Source: Cylindrobasidium torrendii FP15055 ss-10
Taxonomy: Eukaryota; Basidiomycota; Agaricomycetes; Agaricales; Physalacriaceae
Assembly: GCA_000934385.1 (NCBI GenBank)
Contig: KN880435.1
Span: forward strand, 248,001 to 312,000
DNA: 64,000 nt
Reading direction: 5' to 3'
Of this stretch, positions 13,151-24,892 are shown in pieces. The translations under genes and the position numbers were made by a program. The stretch's first letter is position 1. The number at the start of each line of letters is the position of its first letter. The notes beneath the pieces were generated by a model. It had not been told where the DNA came from and did not search any database. It worked only from the letters and a program-made list of their open reading frames with translations.

Positions 13151-13213
13151 TGACATGGTTTCCTTGCAGATATTGTACATTACTAGTATTAACTTCACGG
13201 CGATCCCATAGGC

Positions 13214-13707
13214 TTACTCCTCTACAAATTCTGGGAGCTTTGAAAGAATTTCGCTGTCCTGTATGCGAGACACTTCTTTACCCTGCGATGAGTGCAATTG
13301 TAAGCCTCTGCATGAATAAAAGAGGCAAAATCGTACATCCTTCCTCTTGAGAATAGTCGGCACGGATGTAATTTTCCAAGGCTCCGCGCGGAAAACGCTC
13401 TTCGGGCTCTTCCAGCTATCCAAAAAAATCAATTTGCATTCTACCCAACCATTTTGGAAGTCACTTGCGTTGGTCTGTCGCCAACATATACAAGATACGC
13501 TGTCGGCTTCTTCTCTCCTTGGAATGTCGCGTTGACAATGCCCTCTACGTCCCTGCAATCCTACAAACAACTCTTTTGAGTAAGGTTTCCCAGCATATTT
13601 GACAGACAGCATACGGGGCACCACAGCTTGCCATCGACGATGGAAGAGTAGAAGATGACAGTCGCGTCGTCTGGAACGGCGGAGGCTTCGGATACGATGA
13701 GGGGCAT
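13214..13707 (-). CDS. TXNDC17 (TRP14)-type thioredoxin-like protein
   Basis: A small cytosolic thioredoxin-like reductase of the TXNDC17 family. The start is MPLIVSEASAVPDDATVIFY at 13707. The active site WCPDC is split by the first intron (WCP | DC) and followed by RDVEGIVNATF. The later exon reads WKSPKSVFRAEPWKITSVPT, where VPT is the cis-proline loop of the fold, and the last exon ends SKLPEFVEE. The second intron (13416-13468) must use a GC donor (GCAAGT) to reach the frame with the cis-proline loop. A GT donor four bases downstream leads to a different open frame without it. Predicted length is about 115 residues, normal for the family. The partner in vertebrates is thioredoxin reductase. 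Confidence 0.86.
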
Positions 13708-13998
13708 GGCGGTAAGTGGACAACTTGCTCAGACACCCAAATCAGTGCACGATCAGTCATCGTCTGGTCGCGCAAGGATGTCGCCAGTCGAAGGTTCCCA
13801 CTGAAATACCAAAATCTCGAACGGCGTCTTTCTCAACGCTATTCGATGAACTAGCCTCAGGCAGTCTCTGAGTTGTTGTCGGTACAATTTTGTTGACCAC
13901 ATACTCCCAGGTTCGGTCCACTTGAACGAACACACTAGACGTACATACATCAAGAAAACCAAGACCACATGGTATTGCACGAGCGTCTACGCCTCTAT

Positions 13999-16951
13999 CT
14001 ATGCTTTGCTCGGCTTGTCCACCTTCAACGCCGCGGCGCGACGACCGAAGTCGCCATGCACATCCAACAAAATCTTCAGTGCGTTCCTCGCACGTATCCT
14101 CGAAATGTCGTCTGGCCTTGACGTCAAAGTTGACTCTGCCGACGTCGGTTTCTCCGCGAATGGGTACTGTAAACAGCATGAGCAAGCCGGACAACACATC
14201 GTTGACAATGGAAACCACTCACGGGAAGCTGTTAACAAAAGTATATCATCAGCAAACAAACAAGAATGAGCAACGGAGAATATACTAACAGCCTTCTTTA
14301 GCTCCTCGTAGGCAAGGAGAGTGAAGCCGAATTGCGGACTGCTACGAAGGACACGAGCCGGGCCACCCTTGAACAAAGCGCGGATGCCCTCCTCGCGGTC
14401 TAATGATGTTCAAAAAACAGTATCACATTGGTCAAGACCTGACTCACGGATCTTGACGAAGGCATCACGCAAACCATGGTAATGCGTCTGGCCTTTGCGT
14501 GCTTCGGTCTGCAGACGCGTCTTTACAACATCTAGGGAGGCGATGATGAGCGGCCATCAGATCCATTCGACTTGAACTCACCTGCAGGGGTGGTGAAGTA
14601 GGCGGCGGGCATTCCACTGTCATCAAGTTGAGTGCCAAAAGACATTTCAATCCGGGAGAGAGGCGTACGCAATACCAGCAGCAAGGAGTGTCTCGTAGAA
14701 GGTGAGCTGCTTGCCGTTGTATCCCTCGTTGAACACATCCTTCTTCAAATGGCTATAGGCAGGGAAATAGATAGCAGAGAACGGGATATCGCGCAGTAAA
14801 CAAGCACTAGCGCCCTTATACAAACCAAAGAGACCAAGCTGGCGAATGATGTGTCCTGCACCTTTGGCAACAGCTCCTTCCAGTTTAGCGGCTTCACCCT
14901 GCATTTGCAGACGAATTTTCCTGGAACATCATTAGAGAATATGGACAAAAAGCCTTCCTGCACATACACAATTTCAAGAGGATTTGTGAAGACCTGCGAG
15001 ATTGTTTAGCGTGCGTAGGAACTAGAAAACAGCTACACACGACTTGGCATCCACCGGCGGCACCACCAGCAACCAGCTCCCATTGGAGCTTGATGCGTCC
15101 AGTCTCCGGGTCCGTGGCCTTGCCGCGGATGAGATCGTTCACAGTAAGCTTGATTGCCTTCTCTGGTGCTACACCCTATCGAACAGTGAGCGTCGACGAA
15201 ATTTACTCTCGCGGCAGCCACCTACAACGAGCTGCGGTCCAAGACCACGATAGAATCCGAGGAAGCCCTCATTGCGGAAGATCTTCTGCGCACAGTCGAT
15301 GCTGTTTTTGTAGAGTATCTGACCGACGACAGTACTCCGCTGGTTTTGCATACTGAGCCATTTGTGAGTATCACGGTGTACTGTAGCAAGCTTGAACTTA
15401 CCGTGTCTGATCAAAGCGAGATGAGACTTGATTAGTAAAATAGAATGGACAAGACGGACCTTGACTACACTAGGGTGAGAAAATAGTAAACGAAAAAGTG
15501 AATAGACTCACCCATGTCAATGGGATATACAATGGTCGCACCAAACGCGCCGGCAAGACCTCCAAGCATGAAGTTGTACGACGAGTGCGCCACTGACTGA
15601 AGGAAGCTCTCCTTCTTGACGGAGTCGTCCGACGCGACAGGTGGTTGCCAGCGCGCATCAAGCAACTGGGCGAAATCAGGCAAGGCCAGGCGACTTCCCG
15701 CATTGCCACGGCCAGCAAAATGGAAGACTATGGCCGCCTCCATCGGAGTGAATAGTGAGTAACGCGCATTGGCGGCAGCGTAGTTAAGGAAATCGGATTG
15801 GTCTATACGTCCATCCTTGGACTTCCTGGTGGCCTCGCGAATAATCCTCTCAATCATGTCCATTTCTATCGCCACCGTGCGTGAGTGGGCCGGCTAGCTT
15901 GCGAATGAAGAGGGTTCTACCTCTGACGACATTATGGAAAGCGATGACCTCCGAGTAGGTGATACGCTGGCCAGGAGTGAGGGTGCAGAGCGTTGGGAGA
16001 CGCTCGATGACAGCCTCAGACAGCTTATGGCCCGCTGTTTCCTGCGGAAAGTCAGCGCGGGACGTTGTGAGCGTCCCGAGAGTCGCGTACCAGAATGATC
16101 TGCTTGAATTGTTCCGGACGGATGAATCCATCTCCATCCTTGTCGTGGAAACTGAACGCCTGGCGGAGGCGCTCTCCCTGGAGGCCCTTCATCATTTGCG
16201 TGAATTCATTATCTGGAAATCCGGAATAAGCATATGATGTGTGCTTCCGGTTTAGCACGAACAGCCGAGAACATGCGCCCCGTTCTTGCGGCCAAGGTAC
16301 AGCTTGATCCAGTCGCTGAGGGCGGGAATGTCAACTCCAGACCCCGCGAATCTCAACGTGGAGCGCACCAGTTGAAGTCGAAAGGGATGGCATCTGGGCC
16401 CAGCTGAGCGCTGAAGACATTCTTGAATTCGTCGTACGAGATGAAGCCCGAGTTGTCACTGGATGATGGAGTTGAGCTCAGAGAATAGGACTGCGCCAAA
16501 GACGCGCGACGCACGAGTCAAAATACTGGAACGCCATCCAGTAGTCCGCGTCCGGCCGCTTCAGTCCGGTTTCGAATACAACAAAGTCCTCCCAGGACAC
16601 GAGCCCGCGCTTGTTTGCATCGGCGACACGGAAAAGGATTGAAAACTGGGAGCGCGAAATCTTGCTCGCATCCTCGGTGGGCGCAATCGAGTTCACGAAG
16701 CTCTCCGGGTCCAAGAACCTATGATATTGATGAGAACAGTCATGAGGCCGATTCCAATTCAGCACGCACTTCTCGCCATTCACGTCCACCTTTGCATGGC
16801 TATCAAATGTCCTCCTCCAGCGCTTGAGCTCGGTTTCCGGGACTGCCGCCACCGTTGTCCGGACGGTGTCCAGGGCAGAGGTCGCTAACGACGGGTTGGA
16901 CGACGATGGCGGCTCTTCACACCGAACAGTCGGAAGGCCTGGAAACACCAT
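13999..16951 (-). CDS. AGC1: calcium-regulated mitochondrial aspartate/glutamate carrier (aralar type)
   Basis: An inner-membrane carrier exchanging aspartate for glutamate plus a proton, part of the malate-aspartate shuttle. The N-terminal half has EF-hand regions facing the intermembrane space: [26 protein letters not shown] and [14 protein letters not shown] (the best canonical loop), plus [12 protein letters not shown]. The C-terminal half has three mitochondrial-carrier repeats: [33 protein letters not shown] with NPLEIVKIRLQ, and [36 protein letters not shown] is typical of aralar. The last exon ends [24 protein letters not shown] at 13999. The start [15 protein letters not shown] at 16951 has no strong presequence, as usual for carriers. 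At least ten short introns are present. Confidence 0.94.
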
Positions 16952-17139
16952 TCTTCACGACAAAAAAATGCAGAGATTCAGAAAGAGATGAGGATAGAGA
17001 AGAGGCACGTATTTAAGTCCAAGTGCGGGGTTTGCGATCGGGCCGGACCCCGCAATTGCAGCGTCGGCTTCCGCGCGGAATGCATTATATTCGCCTAGTA
17101 TTATTATTTAATGGTTTTTACTCGTATTGTACGCCATTT

Positions 17140-18974
17140 TCATGTCCTCCGAGCCACCTTCTCAGGTAAACGGAAGCTAATACAGTACATCTCCTTCCCC
17201 GGTGCCACTGAGCGAACGTGATGTATTTCACGAACTTCTTCTGGCCGTGCACCAAGTCTGGCCTCTACACGCTGTTATACTCAATCAACCACCATGTTCC
17301 CAAGAAGTTGACACAATAGAAACGAACCTGCAGGATATCCTCGTGTGCCTTGTCCTCCTCCATCTCTCGGGTGAAGCAGTGGCAGTGCACCATCGGCATC
17401 GTCGTATACAGCTCAGAGAGCTCGGGGTCACTCAATACCCCCGGGAATGCGTCCAAAAATTCGATGGCAGAGTCTGGCAGGTTCATCACAAGGTCGGTCA
17501 CTCGCCTACGTGGCGGCAACGTCGGGGGCGCCGTTGGTGAGACTTCAACGTCCCCTTCGCGTTTCTTTTGCTTCCGCTGCTGCGTTTTGCTCTGTCGGGG
17601 CCCCGTGTAAGGCGCAAACGGCTCGACCAGCAGTCGCCTGAACACGTTTCGAATGAACGCCCGCCCGTCCTCACAGCTGACCCGCACCATGTCCTCCAAC
17701 TGAGAGGCGTATGAGTCGCCGGGCGCAAGCAAATAAAATCCCAACTCACATCATTCTGTTGTACGTTCTGCGCAAGATACTTGACACTCTCCGGGTTCAG
17801 GTCGTTGGCCAAAACGCCGCATCCAACCTTGGCAGCGGGTAGAGCAAAGGGCCCTACGCCCGCAAATACGTCGGCAAGAACATCGTGCGGACTTAGAGAC
17901 TTGACGATACGCTCATGCTCCGCGTGTAGTCTCGAATTCCAGTATACCTTGGAAAAATCAAACGTGAACTTGCAATTGGATTCAGACTAGAGGATCAGTG
18001 AGCATAAGATGATTGTTTCCGTGAAATAGCGAACATGGGTGACAATGAAATCAGGTTCTCCGGCTATGAGTTCCATCTGGAAGAATCGAAATACAGTGTC
18101 GATGTTGTGCAGTTTGTTCACGACGGTCTTGACTTGAGGGTTTTTCTGCTCGCAATGAATATGAGCAGCCCGAGCATGCTAGTGAAACTTGACCTACATC
18201 CATAAAGACGCTGCCGATGAGGTGCTTGTATGGAAGGTATTCGTCGTTCAAGTTGAAGTGCGCTGAATTAGTTAGAGGTATGCACTTTTTTGGGCCAGGT
18301 CAGTATCACCTACCTAGATGACCAGCACTTGAGAATCCCTTGGGTGCACCTTCTATAAGTTCTGAAGGAAGGCAGACGTCTAGGATGTCCGCTGTGAGAG
18401 ATCAGTCATCGCGAAGCCACTGAAGACGATGAGGAAACGCACATGCTGACCAAAACCCATAGTCCAGGTTAATTTCATGGTCCACAAAGCCTTCGGCGTC
18501 CCGTTGAATGCGCTCTTTCGCTGCATCGGACAATTCAGCTGTCTGGTGATGAATAAATGATGGATATTCTAGGTTGCAGGCGCGCAAGTACATTGGTCTG
18601 ATATGGTCAAGATGAGGAGACGCCCTTGCGGGTTATGTGGGTCGGGCACGACGGGGCTCAGCCTCGGGACGCGAATGATGTAGCTAGACTTGTCAGTACG
18701 CGACTATTTGTGCACGACAGCACACGCACTTCTTCAATTCCTTCGCGTTCACGATGGTCCCTACATTGCGCGGTGGAACGCGTAAAGCAATGACTGGCAC
18801 TCGTTTCTTGAATGCATCCTTGTCCAACGGGTGTAGAGGCCCGGTGTACGCCGGTGGGCTCAAATCCAGCGCGCGGGGCATCGCAGACGTATAATGTCGA
18901 ATTCCGGCTCTACGAAGATATCGATTTAGAGATAAAGACGCGGATTGTCTGAACAGCGATGCAGCGAAAAGCAT
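17140..18974 (-). CDS. TRM5: tRNA (guanine-37-N1) methyltransferase
   Basis: This enzyme methylates N1 of guanosine 37, next to the anticodon, using S-adenosylmethionine, and so prevents frameshifting. The conserved N-terminus is [15 protein letters not shown]. The middle has [34 protein letters not shown] and [14 protein letters not shown], all Trm5 hallmarks. The cofactor-binding domain reads [19 protein letters not shown] and [14 protein letters not shown], followed by [16 protein letters not shown] (NLP motif). After a 58-base intron the end reads [20 protein letters not shown] and a stop at 17140. Three in-frame Met codons are possible starts: 18881 (MPRALDL, cytosolic form), 18974 ([20 protein letters not shown]) and 19016 (MTRRFQSG). 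The upstream ones add a basic, amphipathic mitochondrial-type presequence. Confidence 0.93.
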
Positions 18975-19056
18975 GAGTGATCGGAATATCGGCCCTGACT
19001 GGAATCTGCGCGTCATATTCGCACTTTGTGTGGCGCACGCGACTTGATTGCCGACA
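18975..19056. promoter_or_regulatory. very short bidirectional promoter between TRM5 and scn1-like gene
   Basis: The two divergent start codons are 82 bases apart (40 if TRM5 starts at 19016). Transcription of the long TRM5 mRNA would have to begin inside or at the edge of the neighbouring gene's leader. No TATA box is obvious. Confidence 0.45.
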
Positions 19057-20257
19057 ATGGTGAGTTCGATTGGATGGAATTGTTGTCCAAATTCGAGACG
19101 ACAAGCCTTGAAGCCCCAACTTCCTGACGATACTGTGCTAAGGCATATCACGGATGTCCATTGCCATCCCACCGATGCTGCCATTATTACCGATGCATCA
19201 CTGCAAGCCTTAAAAATCAACATCTGCGCCATGTCTACGCGCACATCAGATCAATCTTTGGTGAAAGACCTTGCCAGGAGACTACCAGAAAACGTTATAC
19301 CATGCTTTGGTTGGCCAATCGTTCCAGTAGCGGTTGTCTGAGGCTCACACTGGATCACAGGCTACCATCCCTGGTTCACACATTTTGTGACTCTCCAAGG
19401 TGGCGTCTCCAAAAACATCCATTACAGTTCTCTCTTCCCTTCTGGCGCTCCCGATTTCCCCGAGCTCTTGGATGTTTTCCCCGAGCCCCGAACCTTGAGT
19501 GATGTTCTCTCTGAGGTTAGACAAAGTCTGTTGGAGTTCCCACAAGCGATGCTGGGAGAAGTGGGTATAGACCGCATATTCCGCGTCCCATATGACTATG
19601 ATGCGTCTCCTCGCAAGCTCTCTCCTTTTGTTGTCCCTCTGGATCATCAGCTAGCCATCCTCGAAGCCCAGATCGACCTAGCCGTTGAACTCAAGAGAAA
19701 TATTAGTTTACACAGTGTCAAGGCACCCCTACCAACGAAGGAGCTCCTCGACAGTATGCAGAAGAAATACGGGGACCGCTGGAACCAAATCAGCATCGAC
19801 CTCCACAGCTGTGGGTTGAGCCCCGACATGTGGTTGGATATCCAGGTTGTGCAATTCTCCCTCTAACTCAGGACGCATTGTTGACTCTCAATATCCCTAG
19901 AAACACCACCCCAATGCTTTTCTTTCGTTGTCCACCGTCATTAACAGCCGGTCTCCAAATCATATCGCTCTAATCAAGGCATGCGAAGATGACCGCCTCT
20001 TGGTCGAATCCGACTACAACGACATTGATGCGTGCACACCCAAGACATGGGAGATGGTGCAAATCATCGCAGAGACCAAGGGGTGGGCACTTGAGCAGGT
20101 ATGGGAGGAAGCGGTAGAGGAGAAAAACTGGGGCGCTGTCAGGAAGCTGGAGAGAAACTGGCAACGGTTCGCGGCAGGGAACCATCGCGGACCTCCGCAG
20201 AAGCAGGCGACGAAAAAGAAGGCATCGAATAAGATCCAGCCCACAATGGGCAAATAA
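19057..20257 (+). CDS. scn1: TatD/Scn1-family metal-dependent hydrolase
   Basis: A TIM-barrel metallohydrolase of the TatD superfamily, closest to fungal Scn1 (the Cut9-interacting protein of fission yeast). The metal ligands are all visible: DVHCHPTD (HxH), GEVGIDRI (Glu), ISLHSVKA (His), IDLHSCG (His) and ESDYND (Asp). The N-terminus MVSSIGWNCCPNS is chosen as the first in-frame Met before the barrel. The C-terminal exon (from about 19903) reads KHHPNAFLSLSTVINSRSP and ends in a Lys-rich tail (KKKASNKIQPTMGK). The C-terminal part around WEMVQIIAETKGW is typical of Scn1. Introns are 50-60 bases. TatD proteins are nucleases or deacylases; the exact substrate in fungi is not settled. Confidence 0.9.
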
Positions 20258-20455
20258 TGTAACATTGTCTAAGGAATGTTGGTGTATGGTACTTGGGTCG
20301 TGCAATGGAATCAAAATGTTATCCTCTAGAAATACAGTAGGTAGAATGTGGACCGCGATACAGGATCTCCATGACAAACAATCGATAAACAGCAATATAG
20401 CCAACGCAGCCAACAAGGTCTGGCCGGGTATGCGCAGGTTTAAAGAAGGGATGAT

Positions 20456-21301
20456 TTATGACGGAGACTCTGGATCGACAGTCCTGAGCCATCGGCCTAC
20501 ACGACGTCTGATTTGTGCCATTTTCTGCAATTATTGTTCACCAGAGGGCCAGACGGGGTTAGATAGAGCTTCATACCTCTGGAGTAACAAATGTATCTTC
20601 GTCGTCGAAAACGAAGTTGTGCACCATTTGTTCGCGGGATACTGTGGGCCTAGGATGCTGATCTTCCTGTATGAGGGTCAGCTACCTACACGTGCTACCA
20701 AGTCAATGGAAAGGACGTACCTCGCGGTCCTTGACGATCTCTCCTGCCTCCGTTTGCACGAACGCTGACTGTAGCATTCTGTCCTCGATACCCGTGCACA
20801 TATCCCTGTGCACGAGCCACTCCGCACAGGGAGAATCCGAATCGACTAGCACCCCGCATCCTATGCATCTTGAGGTCGACGACAGCCACGGCTCTGCAGC
20901 AAGGAAATCCGACTTGCGTATCCCAGGTCCAGGATATGCGAAATGCTTGGAAATGACGAAGAACGACTGTTGACCAACGAGCGCCTTGTGCTTGGTGAAC
21001 GTGAAGCTATGCAAGTGTGCCCGTGTTAGCGGGGGTTCACAGAGGGTGTCGTCGTTGGAATCAAGTGCAGCTGATGAGGGTTCGCTGCAGCTGATTTGGG
21101 GCGTCAATTGGATTGGAATTGGACTGGGAATATCACGCACCCTCCTTCGCTCTCCAGTGCGGCACTGGCTAATTCGTGGTAGGCGAGGGCCCGCAGGGCT
21201 TCTGCCGACATGGTAACAGGACCGTTGAAGAACAAGTGAATCTGGCCGAACAGAGGACGCGTCGACGGGAGATCCATGGCTGAGGGCGGGGTCAGCGACA
21301 T
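20456..21301 (-). CDS. hypothetical protein, family not recognised
   Basis: A spliced minus-strand gene with coherent frames but no family I recognise. The first exon from 21301 reads MSLTPPSAMDLPSTRP and LFGQIHLFFNGPVTMS. A donor GTGCGT near 21139 joins it to CSEPSSAALDSNDDTLCEPP, then FTFTKHKALVGQQSFFVI. The next part has CIGCGVLVDSDSPCAEWLVH with nearby Cys and His residues that could bind metal, though no known finger matches. The following exon ends EQMVHNFVFDDEDTFVTPE. Two ends are possible: a stop at 20571 directly after (PEV), or a further intron (donor GTATGA) leading to KMAQIRRRVGRWLRTVD and a stop at 20456. The second is preferred because its donor is good. Convergent with the scn1-like gene. 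Confidence 0.5.
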
Positions 21302-21532
21302 GGTAGTGGTGGTAGTCCGGAAGGTAGAAAACAAATGATCCCTGTTGCGAAGGCACAGTGAAGGCAGCAATTGAGCACCGAAATATCGGCCCGGGTAACA
21401 ACAATGGGCCTCTGCACCCAGGGTCATCGCCTGGGCCAAAGCTGCGATCGTCATTTGAACACAGGCAGGTTAAACAAAGTGACATAGTATATTCCAAACG
21501 TCCGGGGAACTACAATAAGGTTGGGAAGTATA

Positions 21533-22405
21533 TTACCACAAATACCATAGGAGGACAAACATGCACAGACCGATAAGTCCCCCAATGATGAGTTGGTCCC
21601 TCCGCCGGCGAGACTTGATCATACCAACGACGTTGTTGATTGCAGGCATAGAGCCTAGATGAGTTCAGGTCAGTCCTGATTCATTGGGCCATAGTCGACA
21701 CGCACCAATAACCCCAGTCATTCGCGAGTTAATCCCACTTATGTCGAATCGTTGACGGGCAAATTCCGACCTCGTCTCGTACGCCTGGCTGAGGGTATCG
21801 TCTATCATCCGGTGGGAGCTATCTATCCGGCCGCGTTCTGCAAGCAACGAGTCTGCAGCTGATGAATGATATGCTCTAGGTCGCGATGAGGACTGGTAGT
21901 TTGCACAAGCACTGCGACGCGTACTCAATGTCATTGCGGACACCGCTAAGCAAGGTGGCATTGTCCATAGCATTCTTCACGCTAGCCTGGGTTGCGTTAC
22001 AAAAAGCCCTCCTATCATCGCGACTACGCACCTTTGTCCGCTTAACCTCCCTCGCGTTATCCTGGTATAGTTCCCTGTGCCTTTGTATCGCCCGGAGCAT
22101 AGAGGGTGAGAGGGTATCCGGCGCCTTTGACAATTCACCAAGCTTGTCATTCGTTTCCTCGAGCTTCCAGATATGAGATGGGGCGTAGGCGCCGTCCGCC
22201 ACGTACGCACCTTCTCAAGGAGTTCCTCCACTTCTAATTCCAAGTCTTTCCATCGCTCTGTCGCACCGTTTGCCTCTATGTCATCGCCAGCGCTTCTTGT
22301 GAGTGAGGAGACGAGTTGTGAGTACGAATTGATTTTCGTATCGAGAAGGTTTTCCAGAGTTCGACATTGCCTATGCAGCTGCTCGTAGGTGGACATGTTA
22401 TTCAT
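21533..22405 (-). CDS. GOS1: Golgi SNARE Gos1 (GOSR1/GS28)
   Basis: A tail-anchored SNARE acting in ER-Golgi and intra-Golgi vesicle fusion. The N-terminus from 22405 reads MNNMSTYEQLHRQCRTLENL, with the LHRQCR..LE signature of the family. The middle is a coiled coil (ERWKDLELEVEELLEKLEE and LRAIQRHRELYQDNAREVKR). The SNARE motif includes LAERGRIDSSHRMIDDTLSQ and TGVIGSMPAINNVVGMIKSR. A C-terminal membrane anchor follows a basic patch (SRRRRDQLIIGGLIGLCMF, then VLLWYLW) with the stop at 21533. About 230 residues, normal for Gos1. Introns of about 50 bases split the coiled coil. A second Met at 22396 is an alternative start. Confidence 0.93.
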
Positions 22406-23296
22406 GCCGAGGCTCCGGCAGGACGGCAATCAATGGTAACCCCGCCTTATTACGTAACATACATTCCTGATCATTAACCACCAGAACGAGATTTGGGCTG
22501 CGACTCCAATACGCAAACCTGCAGTCAATCATAAACCCTCCCATTCCAAGTGATATCGCATAGCAGAAGGGGCAGCTCTGCGTTCAAATGCCGAAATACC
22601 CATTACGGAAGTTCGAACGACTGGCAAGAGGTTATGTGGGACTACCGCGCCGAAATCTTATACGAGAACAACCGCAGGTGTCTACTTACTCTGACGAAGG
22701 CATCATCGCCCTTCTACAATATTTTCCATTCACCTGAATCTTCAAGGCTTTAACTCATTAGTAGCGCCCAGCCACTAGTACCTGTGTCGGTTTCCGCAGT
22801 AACCTTCATGCTGCCCTCATTCAGAACAAAATTGGTGGGTAGCACCCGCAAAGACCACTCATAATGTAATACACCGAGATTCTCTCACTTCTTGGGTTGT
22901 CACTGACTCGGAGCGGGCCACGACAGTCCGGAAATATGCCTCTTATCCTCGCCGGAGCCAGCCAGCCTTACTCGATTGAAAACTCTCATCTTTTCCTTGT
23001 TTGTATGCTGACTCATCAGTACACAATGGGGAGTTGATGCCGATCAACATTTTCATCGATTGCACATTTATCTGCTTTTTACCAAGGCACCATACCGTAT
23101 TCTACACGTGAATTTCAAAAGCTTTCTCACGTCCAAGACGGAGTGGAAAGCGAATCATGCATGCATGCATGATCGAGCTACAACATCTCCACCAATTCAA
23201 ACACAAACAGTTTGACGTGTATCCCCCGATATCGTGCCTCGGCCATAAAAACGTAGCCCATATTGGATGGCATGTGAACCAATCTTGCTTCCTGCC
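22406..23296. other. long divergent intergenic region with one 49-codon open frame
   Basis: About 890 bases between the GOS1 start (minus) and the next plus-strand gene. It holds promoters for both. A 49-codon plus-strand frame at 22588-22737 begins MPKYPLRKFERLARGYVGLP and is protein-like in composition, but no family, signal or splice partner could be supported. No repeat or RNA gene was seen; a short CATGCATGCATG run lies at 23157-23169. Confidence 0.5.
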
Positions 23297-24771
23297 ATGG
23301 ACTCACAATCGAGGACTCTCACTTTTGCCTATGGCAAGGCCACCGGGTCTTCAATCGCGGTTTGGATTACAGCCACGGCAAACCCAAACGGAGAACACTT
23401 GAAGCATGCAGCGCACGACAAACGTATCCCTGACGCCGCCGGCACGAAATACACCAATATTGATGAAGAAGAGCATCAGAAAATCAAGGTATGTCCTCCC
23501 ATGGCCCAAGCCCGTTGCAACAACCTAATACACTCAGTCGGGATTCTACATGCATGTCATGTACACCCCCGCCGACAAAGACAGAAACAATACAGGCGAC
23601 TACCCAATGGTGATCCACGCGTACGCACGGCGGGACCATGACGCGCGGGGGAAGCTACGATCCCGCATCGCTGAATCGCCTCGTTGGATTGACCCAGAGA
23701 TTGCTGCCTCACACATTCGCTCCTTCCACCTCCCTAGCCCGATGGCCAACTGTGAGTCATACATAGTAGTATTTTCGGGCGCAACTAACCCTTACAGCCG
23801 TCGTATATTATTCCATTGCCATCCATCGCGTTTGTCGGCCTTTTGATCCCTTCGATATCGGTAGTGCCAACTACAAGGATCTTTTTGACAAAAGTCATGC
23901 GTACAAGGCCTGCCGGCCGCTCATCACCGCCGCTTTTCGCTACTCTCGAGGTCAAAAATCGCAAACTACTGGTGTGTATGATTGTCCGGTTCAATATGCG
24001 AGCTCAACTCGTATTTTAGTTGCCTCGTCTAGCTCGGTGTCCGTCCACCGTAAGCAGGTCCAGCAATTTGATCAAACAAGAAAGCCTAGGCATGCTAGTC
24101 AACTTCCGGCGACCACGAGAGAGCATCGGTTTAGCTACGCGTCAACGTCGAACGTGCCGGATTCGTTATGCTCACCCAATCCTGCACCTTGCCTTGTTTT
24201 CAACGATCCAAAGGCGTGGCAACTGGATGACACGAATCCCATCGATGTCGATGAGGACAGAGCTATCGAGACCATGCAGACAAATGTGCGCCAGGAAGAA
24301 GAATTTATCTGGGTTTCGGATGACGAGTCTGAGGATGAGGTGATGGGTCATGCTGAGGATGGACAGAGTGACGAGACGGAGATATTGGAAACGGGAAGGA
24401 GCATCAAGGCGAAAGAGGTAATAGTCATCTCGGACGACGAAGAGGACCTTGCGCGTGAGAATACAAGTAATGGAGCGAGAAAGTCGCATTTGCTGAAGGT
24501 AAGTTGAGCCCCGCATACTGTTGCCGTGTTTGACTGCAAGTTCAACAGCAACTCGAGACGCAACGCGACAGCGTTGGAATGGACCTCGCAGTCCTTCAAG
24601 AAAAGCATGCCACCCTTCAAGAGAAACATACCGCCCTTGCTAATGCCACAAGGCATCTTGCCGAATATGAGGTGAATTTACTCTTTTTTATACAAGCATG
24701 TGCCAACACACTTGCAGGCTTGGGCACACAAGCTGGAGAAGCTCGAGGTGTGCAAAAAGGAGGATGTCTAG
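23297..24771 (+). CDS. hypothetical protein with SUMO-interaction-like motif and C-terminal coiled coil
   Basis: A spliced gene whose function I do not recognise. Residues 1-180 form a compact domain (MDSQSRTLTFAYGKATGSS, SGFYMHVMYTPADKD, WIDPEIAASHIRSFHLP, PFDPFDIGSANYKDLFDKS), possibly alpha/beta. Two exact introns (47 and 48 bases, near 23753 and 23972) connect it to a Ser-rich linker. The central region is acidic and disordered and contains KEVIVISDDEEDLA, a strong match to the SUMO-interaction consensus (hydrophobic core flanked by acidic residues), with a second similar patch EFIWVSDDESEDE. The C-terminus is a short coiled coil (LQEKHATLQEKHTALANA, HKLEKLEVCKKEDV). The stop is at 24771. 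A decayed copy of its last part follows. A nuclear role is an inference from the motif only. Confidence 0.72.
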
Positions 24772-24892
24772 AAAGATAGTTCAGGGTCATTCTCTAGAAA
24801 TGGTTTCTACAATGTCTATTTTTTCACAAATGTCATTAGCACCTCAATGTGCTCTCTCAGCTTAACGGAGGTGTCGAAAACTCTGCACTATG

